Shown here: positions 16,306 to 25,776 of the stretch, piece by piece
Layout of the letters: each line of letters begins with the position of its first letter
How positions within the stretch are numbered: position 1 is the stretch's first letter
Assembly (NCBI GenBank): GCA_015486075.1
Contig: WFSG01000044.1
Coordinates: 29,982-93,981 of the forward strand
Direction of reading: 5' to 3'
Origin: Deltaproteobacteria bacterium
GTDB lineage: Bacteria; Desulfobacterota; Desulfomonilia; UBA1062
DNA: 64,000 nucleotides
The notes under the pieces: generated by a model
The model's input: the letters and a program-made list of their open reading frames with translations, nothing else
Told to the model about the DNA's origin: nothing
The model's database searches: none
Position numbers and translations under genes: made by a program

Positions 16306-19236
16306 ATGAAATTTTTAGCTGACCTACATGTCCACTCCAGGTTCTCAAGGGCTACTAGCAAGGATCTTACCATTCATTCGCTCGCCGTTGGCGCTAAGAA
16401 AAAAGGTATAGATGTACTGGGTACAGGAGACTTTACTCATCCACTCTGGATACAGGAGATTGAAGAAAACCTTGAGGAGGCAGAACCTGGATTATACCGC
16501 CTGAAAGAACGGGATTCTGGCGTGAGATTCGTGCTTACATCAGAGATAAGCACTATATACAAGCAAGGCGGTAAGGTTCGCAAGGTACATCACCTTATAG
16601 TTGCTCCCAGCCTTGAGGTTGCACGCAAGATAGGTTCTTCATTGGCAAGGGTAGGTAACATAGTGTCGGACGGTAGGCCTATACTTGGGATTAGCTCGAG
16701 GGACCTTCTCGATATTGTGTTATCGGCCGATAGCAGTGCATTTCTAATCCCTGCTCACATATGGACGCCATGGTTCTCAGCGCTTGGGTCCAAGTCTGGG
16801 TTTGATTCCATAAAGGAGTGTTATGGTGACCTTGAACCATACATATTCGCCGTTGAAACAGGTCTTTCGTCAGACCCCCCAATGAACTGGCGGGTGAGCT
16901 CTCTAGACAGATATCACCTTGTCTCGAACTCTGACGCTCACTCGGCTGCGAAGATAGGGAGAGAGGCGACCATATTCTCGTGCGATATGAACTATTACTC
17001 CATGATGGATGCCATGAAGACAGGGATTTCGCTGGAGGGCACGGTAGAATTCTTTCCAGAAGAGGGAAAGTATCACCTTGATGGCCACCGGGCATGCGGC
17101 ATTGTGCTGAAACCCGAGGAAACCAAGGAACTCGGAGGCATATGCCCGGTATGTTCAAAGCCCCTTACGGTGGGTGTACTAAACCGAGTGATAACGCTTG
17201 CTGATAGGGATAGCGGGGTAAGGCCAAAAAGCGCTAGGCCATTCTATTCTCTTATACCGCTTGCAGAGATCCTTGGCGAGATAATGGGGGTTGGTCCTTC
17301 CTCGAAAAAGGTGCAGACCCTGTACGAAAGACTGGTAAATCATTTGCATGGCGAGTTGAGACTGCTCATGGATGCAGACCTGGAAGAGGTAAAATCTGAA
17401 GCCGGAGAGATCCTTGGACTAGCAATAGAAAGAATGCGTTTAGGAGACGTATACAAGGAACCAGGGTATGACGGTAAGTTCGGGAAGGTGAAGGTTTTTC
17501 ATGAGAGCGAGATGCGCTCCTTGTTTGGAGGTCTCTCATCGTCTCGGGTCAGGGACAGTGCCTTATTTAAGAACAAAGCACAACCAATGGCAAAGAAAAA
17601 AGACAAAGAAGATGTTCGGGGTTTACTTACGGCTAATCAGGCTGACGTGGTGAAGTTCACAAAGGGCATGCTTGTCGTGCGGGCAGGTCCTGGTACAGGC
17701 AAGACAAGGGTACTGACCGAACGTATCCTTTACCTCTTAAACAAAGGTGTAAGGCCTGACTCTATACTTGCTCTTACGTTTACAACAAAGGCGTGCGATG
17801 AGATAAAACAAAGAGTTTCGAGGAATGGCCTGAATGTATATACCTTTCATTCACTGGCTGCCCGCCTGCTGAGGGATGCAGGTAGGACATTTAGAGTGGC
17901 TGACGACGACATACTGTCAAGTGAGTTTCCAGATAGAAAGGATTTGGTTGAAAAGGTCATGGCTAGCCTAGCAAGGTCTGAGGACCTGTATGATAACGCT
18001 CAGGCCGTGATGGATGAGCTCAGACTTAAGGGTTTGTATCCATTCGAGATGCTCATCTATGAGGCCATGGGAGTAGTATCGTCCTCCAGGATAGAGATCC
18101 ATTGGGACCATGTAATGGTGGACGAATTTCAGGACACTAGCCCCTTGCAGTATTCGTTTTTAAAGTTGATTGCTAGGAAAGCCGAGAGTGTGCTTGTGAT
18201 AGGAGATCCACGTCAGAGCATTTACGCGTTTAGGGGTTCTGATCCAAGGATATTCGATCATCTGTGTGATGATTTTAGTGGAACAATGGAGGTCAGCTTA
18301 AAACGCTCATATCGCTTAAATAGCACTGTAGCTAGTGCATCCAACAGCCTTATTGGCGAGGATGCAGTGGATGGTATGAGGCAAGGCATGCCTATAGAGG
18401 TAGTGAAAACCCCTTGGCCTGCCACATTCGTTGCCAGGGAGATAGAGCTCTTATCGGGTGGGCTATCACACAACAGCGCTGGAATGGCAAAGGCAGATTA
18501 TGCATTGAGCCAGATAGCTGTTATAGTGCGTACAAGGGCGCATGCTAAGGCAATAACAAGGGCCTTGTCAGATGCATCCATACCGCACGAGGTTGCCTAT
18601 GAAAGGCCATTCTCAGAAGTGAACGGTATCAGAGAACGGCTAGCCATATTGGATGATGGCGACTGGATACCCTGCGTAAGGGGTGTCGGTGAAAAGGCAC
18701 TGGTTAAGCTTAATGCAGGTCAGGACATAGGTAGAGAGCTAAGCCAGAGGATAGAAAAGGCAAGAGTGCTTGTTGAGTCTAGGGACATCCCCATAGAGCA
18801 GAAGATACGCATGGTTGAGGAGTCCAACCTGTTTAACCTGGCTCCACTCCCGCAGGACCATGAGTTCTACAGGTATGCGATCTTGTTCGGGAACGACCTC
18901 GATGGCTTTATCCAGTGGTGCAGGCTGAAAAGGGATCACGAGGGTATGGGAGGAGAAAAGGTAAGGGTGCTCACGGCGCATGCAGTAAAGGGAATGGAGT
19001 TCAGGTGTGTGTTTATAGTTGGGCTTGAAAAAGGATTGTTCCCGTTGGCCAAAGAGCCTTTAAGAGATGAGGAAAACCTGTTCTATGTTGCCATGACCAG
19101 GGCAATAGACAGGTTATATCTTGTGTACTCCCATGAACCGTCATGTTTCATTGAAAGAATTCCAGAGGTGCTAAAGGTGTTTCACGGTATTGAAGATAAA
19201 AATAAGGCTCCCAGGCAAATGATGTTGTTCGATTGA
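16306..19236 (+). CDS. Endonuclease Q-like PHP nuclease fused to a UvrD/Rep-type helicase
   Basis: A 976-residue two-part protein. Residues ~1-400 match the endonuclease Q (TIGR00375) family: PHP metal motifs DLHVHSRFS at the start, LGTGDFTHP, LVSNSDAHS, and a zinc knuckle with Cys264, Cys280 and Cys283. Known EndoQ nicks 5' of deaminated bases (uracil, hypoxanthine) and abasic sites. After a basic linker (~420-440), residues ~445-970 are a superfamily 1 helicase: Walker A AGPGTGKT (460-467, Lys466), DEFQD at 606-610, GDPRQSIYAFRGSD, TAHAVKGMEF and VAMTRA. The helicase is compact, with about 140 residues from Walker A to DEFQD, so subdomains 1B and 2B are reduced. Likely role: lesion nicking coupled to strand unwinding. 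AAGGG precedes the ATG. Confidence 0.9.
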   Translation: MKFLADLHVHSRFSRATSKDLTIHSLAVGAKKKGIDVLGTGDFTHPLWIQEIEENLEEAEPGLYRLKERDSGVRFVLTSEISTIYKQGGKVRKVHHLIVAPSLEVARKIGSSLARVGNIVSDGRPILGISSRDLLDIVLSADSSAFLIPAHIWTPWFSALGSKSGFDSIKECYGDLEPYIFAVETGLSSDPPMNWRVSSLDRYHLVSNSDAHSAAKIGREATIFSCDMNYYSMMDAMKTGISLEGTVEFFPEEGKYHLDGHRACGIVLKPEETKELGGICPVCSKPLTVGVLNRVITLADRDSGVRPKSARPFYSLIPLAEILGEIMGVGPSSKKVQTLYERLVNHLHGELRLLMDADLEEVKSEAGEILGLAIERMRLGDVYKEPGYDGKFGKVKVFHESEMRSLFGGLSSSRVRDSALFKNKAQPMAKKKDKEDVRGLLTANQADVVKFTKGMLVVRAGPGTGKTRVLTERILYLLNKGVRPDSILALTFTTKACDEIKQRVSRNGLNVYTFHSLAARLLRDAGRTFRVADDDILSSEFPDRKDLVEKVMASLARSEDLYDNAQAVMDELRLKGLYPFEMLIYEAMGVVSSSRIEIHWDHVMVDEFQDTSPLQYSFLKLIARKAESVLVIGDPRQSIYAFRGSDPRIFDHLCDDFSGTMEVSLKRSYRLNSTVASASNSLIGEDAVDGMRQGMPIEVVKTPWPATFVAREIELLSGGLSHNSAGMAKADYALSQIAVIVRTRAHAKAITRALSDASIPHEVAYERPFSEVNGIRERLAILDDGDWIPCVRGVGEKALVKLNAGQDIGRELSQRIEKARVLVESRDIPIEQKIRMVEESNLFNLAPLPQDHEFYRYAILFGNDLDGFIQWCRLKRDHEGMGGEKVRVLTAHAVKGMEFRCVFIVGLEKGLFPLAKEPLRDEENLFYVAMTRAIDRLYLVYSHEPSCFIERIPEVLKVFHGIEDKNKAPRQMMLFD

Positions 19237-19251
19237 TTGGTGGTATGTGAA

Positions 19252-20547
19252 GTGGATGTAAACATCAAGGTTACCCTATATACGTTACTGCTCTTTGTAC
19301 TCGTATTTCTTTCTGCATTCTTCTCGGGAAGCGAGACCGCGCTCATGAGATCCAACAGGTTCAAGATACGTCACCTGGCAGAAAAGGGTAACAAGAAGGC
19401 CTCCACTGTAGAGGATATATTGAAGGAACCCGGGCAGCTAATAAGCTCCATACTGCTCGGTAACAATTTCCTGAACGTACTTGCCTCTGCCATTGCCACG
19501 GCACTTTTCATAAAGGTATTTGGAGATAGGGGAATAGTGTATGCCTCTATTGCAATGACTGTGATACTTCTTCTCTTTGCAGAAATTACCCCAAAGACAA
19601 TTGCAGCCTATAGGGCTGACAAGATGTCCATGGCTGTGGCACGGCCACTCAAATGGATCATACTCTTTTTTAGCCCGGTGGCATCGATACTTACAGCTAT
19701 ATCAAGAAGTATGCTCTCTATCTTCGGGGTACGCATGGAAAAAGAGGACAGGATTACAGAGGAAGACATAGGCTCTGTTATCGTGATGGGCAGAAAAGAG
19801 GGCTTTATACAGGAACCAAAGGCCAAGATGCTTATAGCAATAATGGACATGGATTCTGTCCCGGTTAAAAAGGTAATGATTCCGCTGAATAGCGTTATCT
19901 CCTTGCCAAAGGAGAGTAGCTTTGATGATGTGGTAAAAACCATAAGGTCAAGGAACTATTCCCGTTATCCTGTCTATGAAGGCAACCCTGATAATATAAT
20001 TGGATATCTCCACATACGGGATCTATGGCAATATGTGAACAAAAGGAATGATTTCAGCATGGACAAGTGCTTGAGAGAGGCCATATTTATACCAGAAACA
20101 AAGTCCATACTAAAACAGCTTGTAGACTTCCAGAACATGCATGTTCACATGGTATTTGTGGTTGACGAATATGGTTCGCTCAAAGGTATGATTGCCCTTG
20201 AGGACATATTAGAAGAGATAGTTGGAGAGATAGTGGATGAGCACGACGAGACGTTAAACCCCGTAGTACCAGTAAGACCTGGTACGTACCTGGTAAGGGG
20301 CAACATAGGGCTCAGGGACCTAGGTAGGTACATGAAAAGGGATTTTCCCGAGGACTTTGATACGTTGGGAGGTCTTATCTTCAATATACTTGACAAGATC
20401 CCAGAGGAAGGAGACCAGGTGGAATGGGATGGTATGGTCTTTAAGGTAGAGCGCATGCGTTCCAACCGTATTGCAAGGGTAAAGATAATAGTAACAGGGA
20501 ATAGAGATAAAGAGGGCAGCTCTGATACGGATAATATGGATAGTTAG
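19252..20547 (+). CDS. CNNM/CorC-HlyC family membrane protein with CBS pair
   Basis: About 431 residues. A DUF21 transmembrane domain (~1-180) has FFSGSETALMRSN and the FAEITPKTIAAYRADK motif. A CBS pair follows (~195-320; VPVKKVMIPL, YSRYPVYEG, HMVFVVDEYGSLKGMIALED), then a C-terminal CorC_HlyC domain (VRGNIGLRDLGRYM to RIARVKIIV). Family members take part in magnesium or other divalent export and resistance. The start is uncertain: TTG 19237 abuts the helicase stop, while GTG 19252 has a GGTGG site eight bases upstream and is used here. Probably co-transcribed with the EndoQ-UvrD gene. Confidence 0.9.
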   Translation: MDVNIKVTLYTLLLFVLVFLSAFFSGSETALMRSNRFKIRHLAEKGNKKASTVEDILKEPGQLISSILLGNNFLNVLASAIATALFIKVFGDRGIVYASIAMTVILLLFAEITPKTIAAYRADKMSMAVARPLKWIILFFSPVASILTAISRSMLSIFGVRMEKEDRITEEDIGSVIVMGRKEGFIQEPKAKMLIAIMDMDSVPVKKVMIPLNSVISLPKESSFDDVVKTIRSRNYSRYPVYEGNPDNIIGYLHIRDLWQYVNKRNDFSMDKCLREAIFIPETKSILKQLVDFQNMHVHMVFVVDEYGSLKGMIALEDILEEIVGEIVDEHDETLNPVVPVRPGTYLVRGNIGLRDLGRYMKRDFPEDFDTLGGLIFNILDKIPEEGDQVEWDGMVFKVERMRSNRIARVKIIVTGNRDKEGSSDTDNMDS

Positions 20548-20595
20548 ATTGACCCAATACCTGGATTCTCGGGTGTTTTGATGAGAGGATAATAC

Positions 20596-21267
20596 CTATA
20601 CCTTGTTTTTCCTTAGTAGAATCGTTGCATCTGAAGCACGTACATAGATCGGCTGTACATCAGTCTTGCCATCCACACGTTCTTTCATGCCCAGGATCCC
20701 TATTATGTATGCCCTTGGAAACCAGAGGGACATTGGACCCTTATGAAAGAGTTTACCGAGACTGCTTTCAAGGATATCCGAGTAAATAACAAGCCCGTCT
20801 CCTATGAAAAGGCTGTCTGTGGAACAGATATGTACCATGTCTTGGGGCCTTAGATTAAAGTAGGGACTCAATATTTCTCCATCCGGCGAGTATATTGAGC
20901 AGAACACCTCTTTTTTTCTCGCATCCATCACAGGGATTATTTGCATCTCTTGGGGGCATGCATTATAAGCGAGTGCATCTAGGGTACATACACCCACCAT
21001 TGGAGAGTTTACTGCCTTGGCTATACCGCTGGCAGTGGCAATACCTATTCTTATCCCTGTAAATGATCCTGGGCCACGGCCCACTGCAACCAGATCTATG
21101 TCATCAAGTCTTATTTCTGCCATGTTCAGTGCATGATCTATAATGTTGAGGAGTGTTTCAGCGTGCCCCTTGTGGAGGTTCGCAGTTATTTCGCATACGT
21201 TTCTTCCATCTTTCAACACTGCAACGGATGCAATGGCAGTGGATGTATCTAATGCCAGTATGTTCAT
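20596..21267 (-). CDS. tsaB: tRNA threonylcarbamoyladenosine biosynthesis protein TsaB
   Basis: A 223-residue ASKHA-fold protein that partners TsaD and TsaE in making the t6A37 modification of ANN-decoding tRNAs. The N-terminal MNILALDTSTAIASVAVL and AVGRGPGSFTGIRIG motifs are diagnostic, with HAETLL between them. Length is normal. Its ATG overlaps the rseP stop by four bases (ATGA). It is the last gene of the uppS-cdsA-dxr-rseP-tsaB operon and convergent with the CorC-like gene. Confidence 0.95.
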   Translation of the reverse strand: MNILALDTSTAIASVAVLKDGRNVCEITANLHKGHAETLLNIIDHALNMAEIRLDDIDLVAVGRGPGSFTGIRIGIATASGIAKAVNSPMVGVCTLDALAYNACPQEMQIIPVMDARKKEVFCSIYSPDGEILSPYFNLRPQDMVHICSTDSLFIGDGLVIYSDILESSLGKLFHKGPMSLWFPRAYIIGILGMKERVDGKTDVQPIYVRASDATILLRKNKV

Positions 21268-22349
21268 TGCTTGCCCTTGGAGAATATCCTTATGATGTCA
21301 CTGTAGAATGCAAGCAGGGTAAGTAGGGTGAGCAGAAATATCCCTATTTGCTGTGCTATTTCCCTTGGCCTACCAACAACCGGTCTTCCTGTGATCCATT
21401 CTATGCAAAGGAGAAGCAGGTGGCCTCCATCTAGTATGGGGATGGGGAGCAGGTTTATCAGGCCTAAATTGATACTTATGAAGGCTATCATGGAAAGGAA
21501 GGGGAGCCATCCCTCTCTGAATGTCTCTCCTGATATCTGTGCTATCATGATAGGCCCGCCCAGGCTTTTCCGTATATCAATGGATCCGTTCAAAACCTTC
21601 CAGAAACCAATACAGGTGATCTTGAGAACTCTGTAACTTTGTGCCATTCCCCAGTACATGCCTTTAAAGGGCCCATACGTTTGTATCATTGTACTACCCA
21701 TTGGGCTTATACCTATTATAGGCCTCATTATCCTCTCTCCGAATATATCTTTCGTAGTCTTCATCTGGGGCATAACATGTATGATTAAAGACCTAGATTC
21801 TCTCTTTACGGTTATTTCAAGAGGTTTATTTTTCTTGTATGCCTGCTGTATCACGGGCGAGATATCTTTCCATAGCTTTATGCCTTTGCCGTTTATTGAT
21901 ATTATTGTATCCCCTTTAGATATCCCCGCGGAATACGCCGGTGATTGTCTTTGAACCTCCCCAACAACGGGTAAAAGCCTAGGTATGCCTGACCATGCAA
22001 GGACTGTGTATATGATAAATGCCAGCACCAGGTTTGCCACTGGACCTGCTGCCACGATGGACGCCCTTGAGAGTAAACTTTTCCTTGAGAATGATTTCTC
22101 TGGTTCAATGTGGGTTAGTTCTTCGTCTTCCTCGATATTTTCTCCAAGTAGTTTTACATAGCCCCCAAGAGGGACGACCGAAAGCGCATACTCTGTCTCA
22201 CCGATACGCTTTTTCACAATTGCAGGGCCAAAGCCAAGTGAAAACTTAAGCACCCCCACCCTGTTTAACTTTGCAAGAGTGAAATGACCAAGTTCGTGGA
22301 AGAAGATGAGTATGCCAAGAACTATGATAAATGCGAGTAACGTGTTCAT
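21264..22349 (-). CDS. rseP: Site-2 protease RseP (M50 zinc metalloprotease)
   Basis: A 361-residue inner-membrane intramembrane protease that cuts transmembrane anti-sigma factors and leftover signal peptides. Zinc motif HELGH at residues 18-22 in the first helix, a periplasmic PDZ domain at about 120-200 (PAYSAGISKGDTIISINGKG), and the third zinc ligand in LPIPILDGGHLLL near the C-terminus, followed by a last helix. Single PDZ domain, as in many non-enteric bacteria. Overlaps dxr and tsaB by four bases each, so translation is likely coupled. Confidence 0.95.
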   Translation of the reverse strand: MNTLLAFIIVLGILIFFHELGHFTLAKLNRVGVLKFSLGFGPAIVKKRIGETEYALSVVPLGGYVKLLGENIEEDEELTHIEPEKSFSRKSLLSRASIVAAGPVANLVLAFIIYTVLAWSGIPRLLPVVGEVQRQSPAYSAGISKGDTIISINGKGIKLWKDISPVIQQAYKKNKPLEITVKRESRSLIIHVMPQMKTTKDIFGERIMRPIIGISPMGSTMIQTYGPFKGMYWGMAQSYRVLKITCIGFWKVLNGSIDIRKSLGGPIMIAQISGETFREGWLPFLSMIAFISINLGLINLLPIPILDGGHLLLLCIEWITGRPVVGRPREIAQQIGIFLLTLLTLLAFYSDIIRIFSKGKQ

Positions 22350-23473
22350 TTGATCAATTTCCTCGTGTATTCACGGGTCTTTTTGTCCAACATAACTATA
22401 TCCTCGGGCGAGTGTATCTCCTCATTGTAAAGACCCTCCATGGAGGCCTCTACAATCTCTATTATCTGGTCAAAGTGTATGCGCCGTCTAAGGAAGGCAT
22501 CAACGGCAACCTCGTCTGCAGCGTTCATTATGCAGGCTAACTGTGGTTTTGCAGCTGCTTGCCTGGCCAGTCCAAGTGCAGGAAACCTATCTGGGTCGGG
22601 CGGGAAGAATTCTATTGCAGGCACATTGCTAACCTCTAGAGAAGGCAGGTCTGTTGGCAACCTAAAAGGCCATCCAAGTGCATATGATATAGGTATTTTC
22701 ATATCAGGGAATCCCATCTGTGCTTTTATACTTGTATCTTCGAATTCAACCATAGAATGGATTATACTCTGCGGGTGTATCCATACATCTATGTCTTTTA
22801 CATCCATGTCAAAGAGCCACGATGCCTCTATGATTTCGAGGCCCTTGTTCATCATGGTTGCTGAATCTATTGTAATCCTTTTTCCCATGCTCCACGTGGG
22901 GTGTCTTAAGGCCATCTCTGGTGTTACTCCACCCAATTTTTCTTTTGGTATATCCCTGAATGGACCGCCTGATGCAGTGAGAATTAGGCGTTTTACACTA
23001 TTTGATGCCTCGCCTCTCAGACACTGGAATATGGCTGAATGTTCTGAATCGACCGGTATTATCTGAACATCATTCTTAGCTGCTTCTTCCTTTATAAACC
23101 TGCCCCCAATGACCATGGATTCCTTGTTCGCGATGGCAAGGGTTATACCCATACGTACGGTCTCCAATGAAGGTAGGAAACCAGCGCTTCCTGATATGCC
23201 ATTAAGCACTATGTCGGGCTTGGTGTGTCTTATGAGTTCAACTTGGGCATTTTGTCCTGTTATAATGCCTTCGTGTTTATCAACGGTTCCTTTGGGGCTC
23301 GAAACTGCAATCATGTCAACATTGAACTCTTTTGCCTGTTTCATGAGCAGCTCAATGTTTGCATTGGCAGATAGGCCAACAACGTTGAATCTAGACCTGT
23401 GCATCCTTATGACTTCAAGCGTTGACCTTCCTATGGACCCGGTTGAACCAAGTACTAGAACATTTCTCTTCAT
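22346..23473 (-). CDS. dxr: 1-deoxy-D-xylulose 5-phosphate reductoisomerase
   Basis: A 375-residue NADPH enzyme of the MEP isoprenoid pathway, making 2-C-methyl-erythritol 4-phosphate. The start at 23473 (MKRNVLVLGSTGSIG) puts the Rossmann motif at the N-terminus and gives a TGATG overlap with cdsA; reading further upstream adds about 59 non-family residues inside cdsA. Catalytic-site motifs are IPVDSEHSAIFQ, LTASGGPF and MGKRITIDSATMMNKGLE. The operon links isoprenoid supply to UppS, which consumes isoprenoid units for undecaprenyl phosphate. Confidence 0.96.
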   Translation of the reverse strand: MKRNVLVLGSTGSIGRSTLEVIRMHRSRFNVVGLSANANIELLMKQAKEFNVDMIAVSSPKGTVDKHEGIITGQNAQVELIRHTKPDIVLNGISGSAGFLPSLETVRMGITLAIANKESMVIGGRFIKEEAAKNDVQIIPVDSEHSAIFQCLRGEASNSVKRLILTASGGPFRDIPKEKLGGVTPEMALRHPTWSMGKRITIDSATMMNKGLEIIEASWLFDMDVKDIDVWIHPQSIIHSMVEFEDTSIKAQMGFPDMKIPISYALGWPFRLPTDLPSLEVSNVPAIEFFPPDPDRFPALGLARQAAAKPQLACIMNAADEVAVDAFLRRRIHFDQIIEIVEASMEGLYNEEIHSPEDIVMLDKKTREYTRKLIK

Positions 23474-24282
23474 CAATAGAGGGCCTTTGTAAGGAAATAT
23501 AGTACCATGCCGACAGGTACTATTCCATCCATTCGGTCTAGCATACCACCGTGTCCGGGTATCAGGTTGCCCATATCCTTGACCTTGCGGTCCCTCTTTA
23601 TCATTGATGCCGTAAGATCCCCTGTAAGATCGAGTAAAGCTATACAACAACCTATTGTCCCTAGCGTAACCAGTCCTAGCCCGGCATTAAACGGTAACCA
23701 GATCTTCCAGGTAAGAGCAAGGAGGATTGCTGCAACTGCGCTAAAAAAAACACCGCCAAACAGTCCTTCCCAGGTTTTCTTGGGGCTTAATATCGGTGCT
23801 ATGCCATGGCGGCCAAGGGTTTTACCCACATAGTATGCACCGATATCGGATGCAAAGGTGCATAGCAAGCCAAATATCATCCAAAATCTACCATCTTCGC
23901 CATTACGTAGAAGTATCCAGAAACAGAGCAAGCCAGAGGGGTAAATCATGCCAGATACTGCAAATATGACATCCTTGAGGTCTGAGCTTTTTCTTTCGTA
24001 CAGGTACAGACCAAGTATTATAATAACCAGCGAGACAATTGAGATTGAGAAATATACAAGGTCAAGTCTTAGGATATATGCAGACCACATAAGTGCTGTG
24101 GCACCAACGATGCCGGTCCACATCAAGGGTCTTGAACCCCTGTCCAGGCATACGTTGTAGAACTCAAAAAGGCTAACATATATAACCACGTGAGCTGCTG
24201 CAAAGAATACCCACTGAGGCCCAATTATCACTGGTACTGCCAGGATTAAGACAAGGGCTAAAGCACTCAGGATCCGCTTCAT
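23473..24282 (-). CDS. cdsA: Phosphatidate cytidylyltransferase
   Basis: A 269-residue polytopic inner-membrane enzyme making CDP-diacylglycerol from phosphatidate and CTP, the branch point of phospholipid synthesis. The C-terminal signature is clear: SMIKRDRKVKDMGNLIPGHG followed by GGMLDRMDGI. About eight hydrophobic segments precede it, with SDIGAYYVGKTLGRH and LSPKKTWEG as the conserved cytoplasmic motif. It overlaps uppS by four bases upstream and dxr by one base downstream. Confidence 0.95.
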   Translation of the reverse strand: MKRILSALALVLILAVPVIIGPQWVFFAAAHVVIYVSLFEFYNVCLDRGSRPLMWTGIVGATALMWSAYILRLDLVYFSISIVSLVIIILGLYLYERKSSDLKDVIFAVSGMIYPSGLLCFWILLRNGEDGRFWMIFGLLCTFASDIGAYYVGKTLGRHGIAPILSPKKTWEGLFGGVFFSAVAAILLALTWKIWLPFNAGLGLVTLGTIGCCIALLDLTGDLTASMIKRDRKVKDMGNLIPGHGGMLDRMDGIVPVGMVLYFLTKALY

Positions 24283-24986
24283 TCAATCACCTGTTCACTC
24301 GTCATTCCAAATCTTCTCTGCCTGCCCGAGAACCAGTTTATGGCGTTATCTAGTTCCTGCTCGTTGAATTCTGGCCAGAGCACATCCGTGAAGTATATCT
24401 CGGTATATGCGAGTTGCCATAGTAGAAAATTACTGATTCTCTTCTCACCTCCTGTACGGATAAGGAGATCTGGATCAGGGATGTCACTTGTGTCAAGAAA
24501 ATCCGGGAAGCTCTTCTCGTTGATCTCCTCCGGTGGTATGGACTCCATTATTATCTTCTTTGTGGCCCTTATTATCTCGTCTCGTCCGCCGTAGTTAAGT
24601 GCAATGGATAGGACCAGGTCGCGATTTCCTGATGTCTCAACTATGCTATAATATATTTTTTGCCTTAGTCTACTGTTAAACTTGTCTAGGTCTCCTATTA
24701 CCCTCAATTTTACGCCATTATCCTTGAGTTCCTGGATCTCTGTTTCAATGAACCTTTCCAGCAGCCTGAAAAGGCCTTCAACTTCATCTTTTGGCCTTTT
24801 CCAGTTCTCGGAAGAGAAAGCATAGAGCGTTAGATACTTAATGTTTCTTGCCTTTACTGCCTTGGTGATATCCTTTGCAACCCTTGCTCCCTTTTCATGG
24901 CCTTTTAACCTCATCAGGCCATTTCTTTGGGCCCACCTCCCGTTACCGTCCATTATAATGGCAACATGGGTTAAAGGATTTTGCAT
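24279..24986 (-). CDS. uppS: Isoprenyl transferase (undecaprenyl diphosphate synthase)
   Basis: About 235 residues from the ATG at 24986 (MQNPLTHVAIIMDGNG). Earlier in-frame ATGs at 25004 and 25061 exist, but none has a good ribosome site and the family normally begins 5-20 residues before HVAIIMDGNGRWA. The cis-prenyltransferase catalytic Asp is in MDGNGRWA; LTLYAFSSENWKRP, LNYGGRDEI and DLLIRTGGEKRISNFLLWQ complete the signature. It makes the C55 lipid carrier for cell-wall and O-antigen sugars. First gene of the uppS-cdsA-dxr-rseP-tsaB operon. Confidence 0.95.
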   Translation of the reverse strand: MQNPLTHVAIIMDGNGRWAQRNGLMRLKGHEKGARVAKDITKAVKARNIKYLTLYAFSSENWKRPKDEVEGLFRLLERFIETEIQELKDNGVKLRVIGDLDKFNSRLRQKIYYSIVETSGNRDLVLSIALNYGGRDEIIRATKKIIMESIPPEEINEKSFPDFLDTSDIPDPDLLIRTGGEKRISNFLLWQLAYTEIYFTDVLWPEFNEQELDNAINWFSGRQRRFGMTSEQVIE

Positions 24987-25155
24987 AGGGAGTTGATACC
25001 ACATGGAAGATACACGGGTCAACATCCAAGGTTTGATGCGTGCTGGAATAGATGGCAGCATTCTGTTTTAGTCTGGTTTATTAGCCTTGACTACGCAAGG
25101 CCATTACAATAATACTTTGTTGGGATCAAGATATCCAATCAAGGGAAGGTTTCTA

Positions 25156-25773
25156 ATGGACATTACATCTATAAAGGGCTTTCTTTCCGAGAAGGAGGGA
25201 GAGCGCTTGAGAGAACTTGCAAAGCAGGCCTCAAGATTGGGACCTTGCCTAGAGATAGGTAGCTATTGTGGTAAGTCGGCTGCGTATATAGGTTCAGGCT
25301 GCAAGGAAACTGGTGGCGTCCTGTTCTCTATAGACCATCACAGGGGATCAGAGGAGCAGCAACCCGGGGAAGAATACTTCGATCCAGAGCTGTTTGATGA
25401 AAGATATGGCAAGGTGGATACCTTCAGGTTTTTCAGGGAAACCGTAGAAAAGATGGGACTTGAAGATACTGTAATCCCAATAGTGTCGGCCTCCAGCGTT
25501 GTGGCAAGATTCTGGAATACACCCCTGTCAATGGTATTTATCGATGGTGGCCATAGCTATGACACGGTGTTCACGGATTACAACTGTTGGGCACACCACA
25601 TAATTCCTGGCGGATACCTTGCCATACACGATATATTCCTTGATCCATCAAAGGGAGGCCAAGCACCCTACAAGATCTATAAACTTGCACTGGCATCTGG
25701 ACTCTTTAAAGAGATGCCCATGGTAGAGACATTAGGTGTCCTCATCAGGCTAAGGCCCGGGGAGAAACCATAG
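25156..25773 (+). CDS. Class I SAM-dependent methyltransferase-like protein
   Basis: About 205 residues from the ATG at 25156, which has a GGGAAGG site. The Rossmann SAM motif is CLEIGSYCGKSAAYIG, and the acidic end of strand 2 is FSIDHHRG. AMVFIDGGHSYD-like sequence (SMVFIDGGHSYDTV) and GGYLAIHDI are typical of the Methyltransf_24/macrocin-O-methyltransferase-like group. The substrate is unknown. It is divergent from uppS and convergent, three bases apart, with the B12-radical SAM gene, so it may belong functionally to the glycan cluster that follows. Confidence 0.8.
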   Translation: MDITSIKGFLSEKEGERLRELAKQASRLGPCLEIGSYCGKSAAYIGSGCKETGGVLFSIDHHRGSEEQQPGEEYFDPELFDERYGKVDTFRFFRETVEKMGLEDTVIPIVSASSVVARFWNTPLSMVFIDGGHSYDTVFTDYNCWAHHIIPGGYLAIHDIFLDPSKGGQAPYKIYKLALASGLFKEMPMVETLGVLIRLRPGEKP

Positions 25774-25776
25774 TAT

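Noticed and set aside
23474..23650. Longer N-terminus of dxr
   Set aside because: The extra ~59 residues lie inside cdsA, are rich in Gly/Arg/Tyr unlike the family, and the start at 23473 forms a TGATG overlap.
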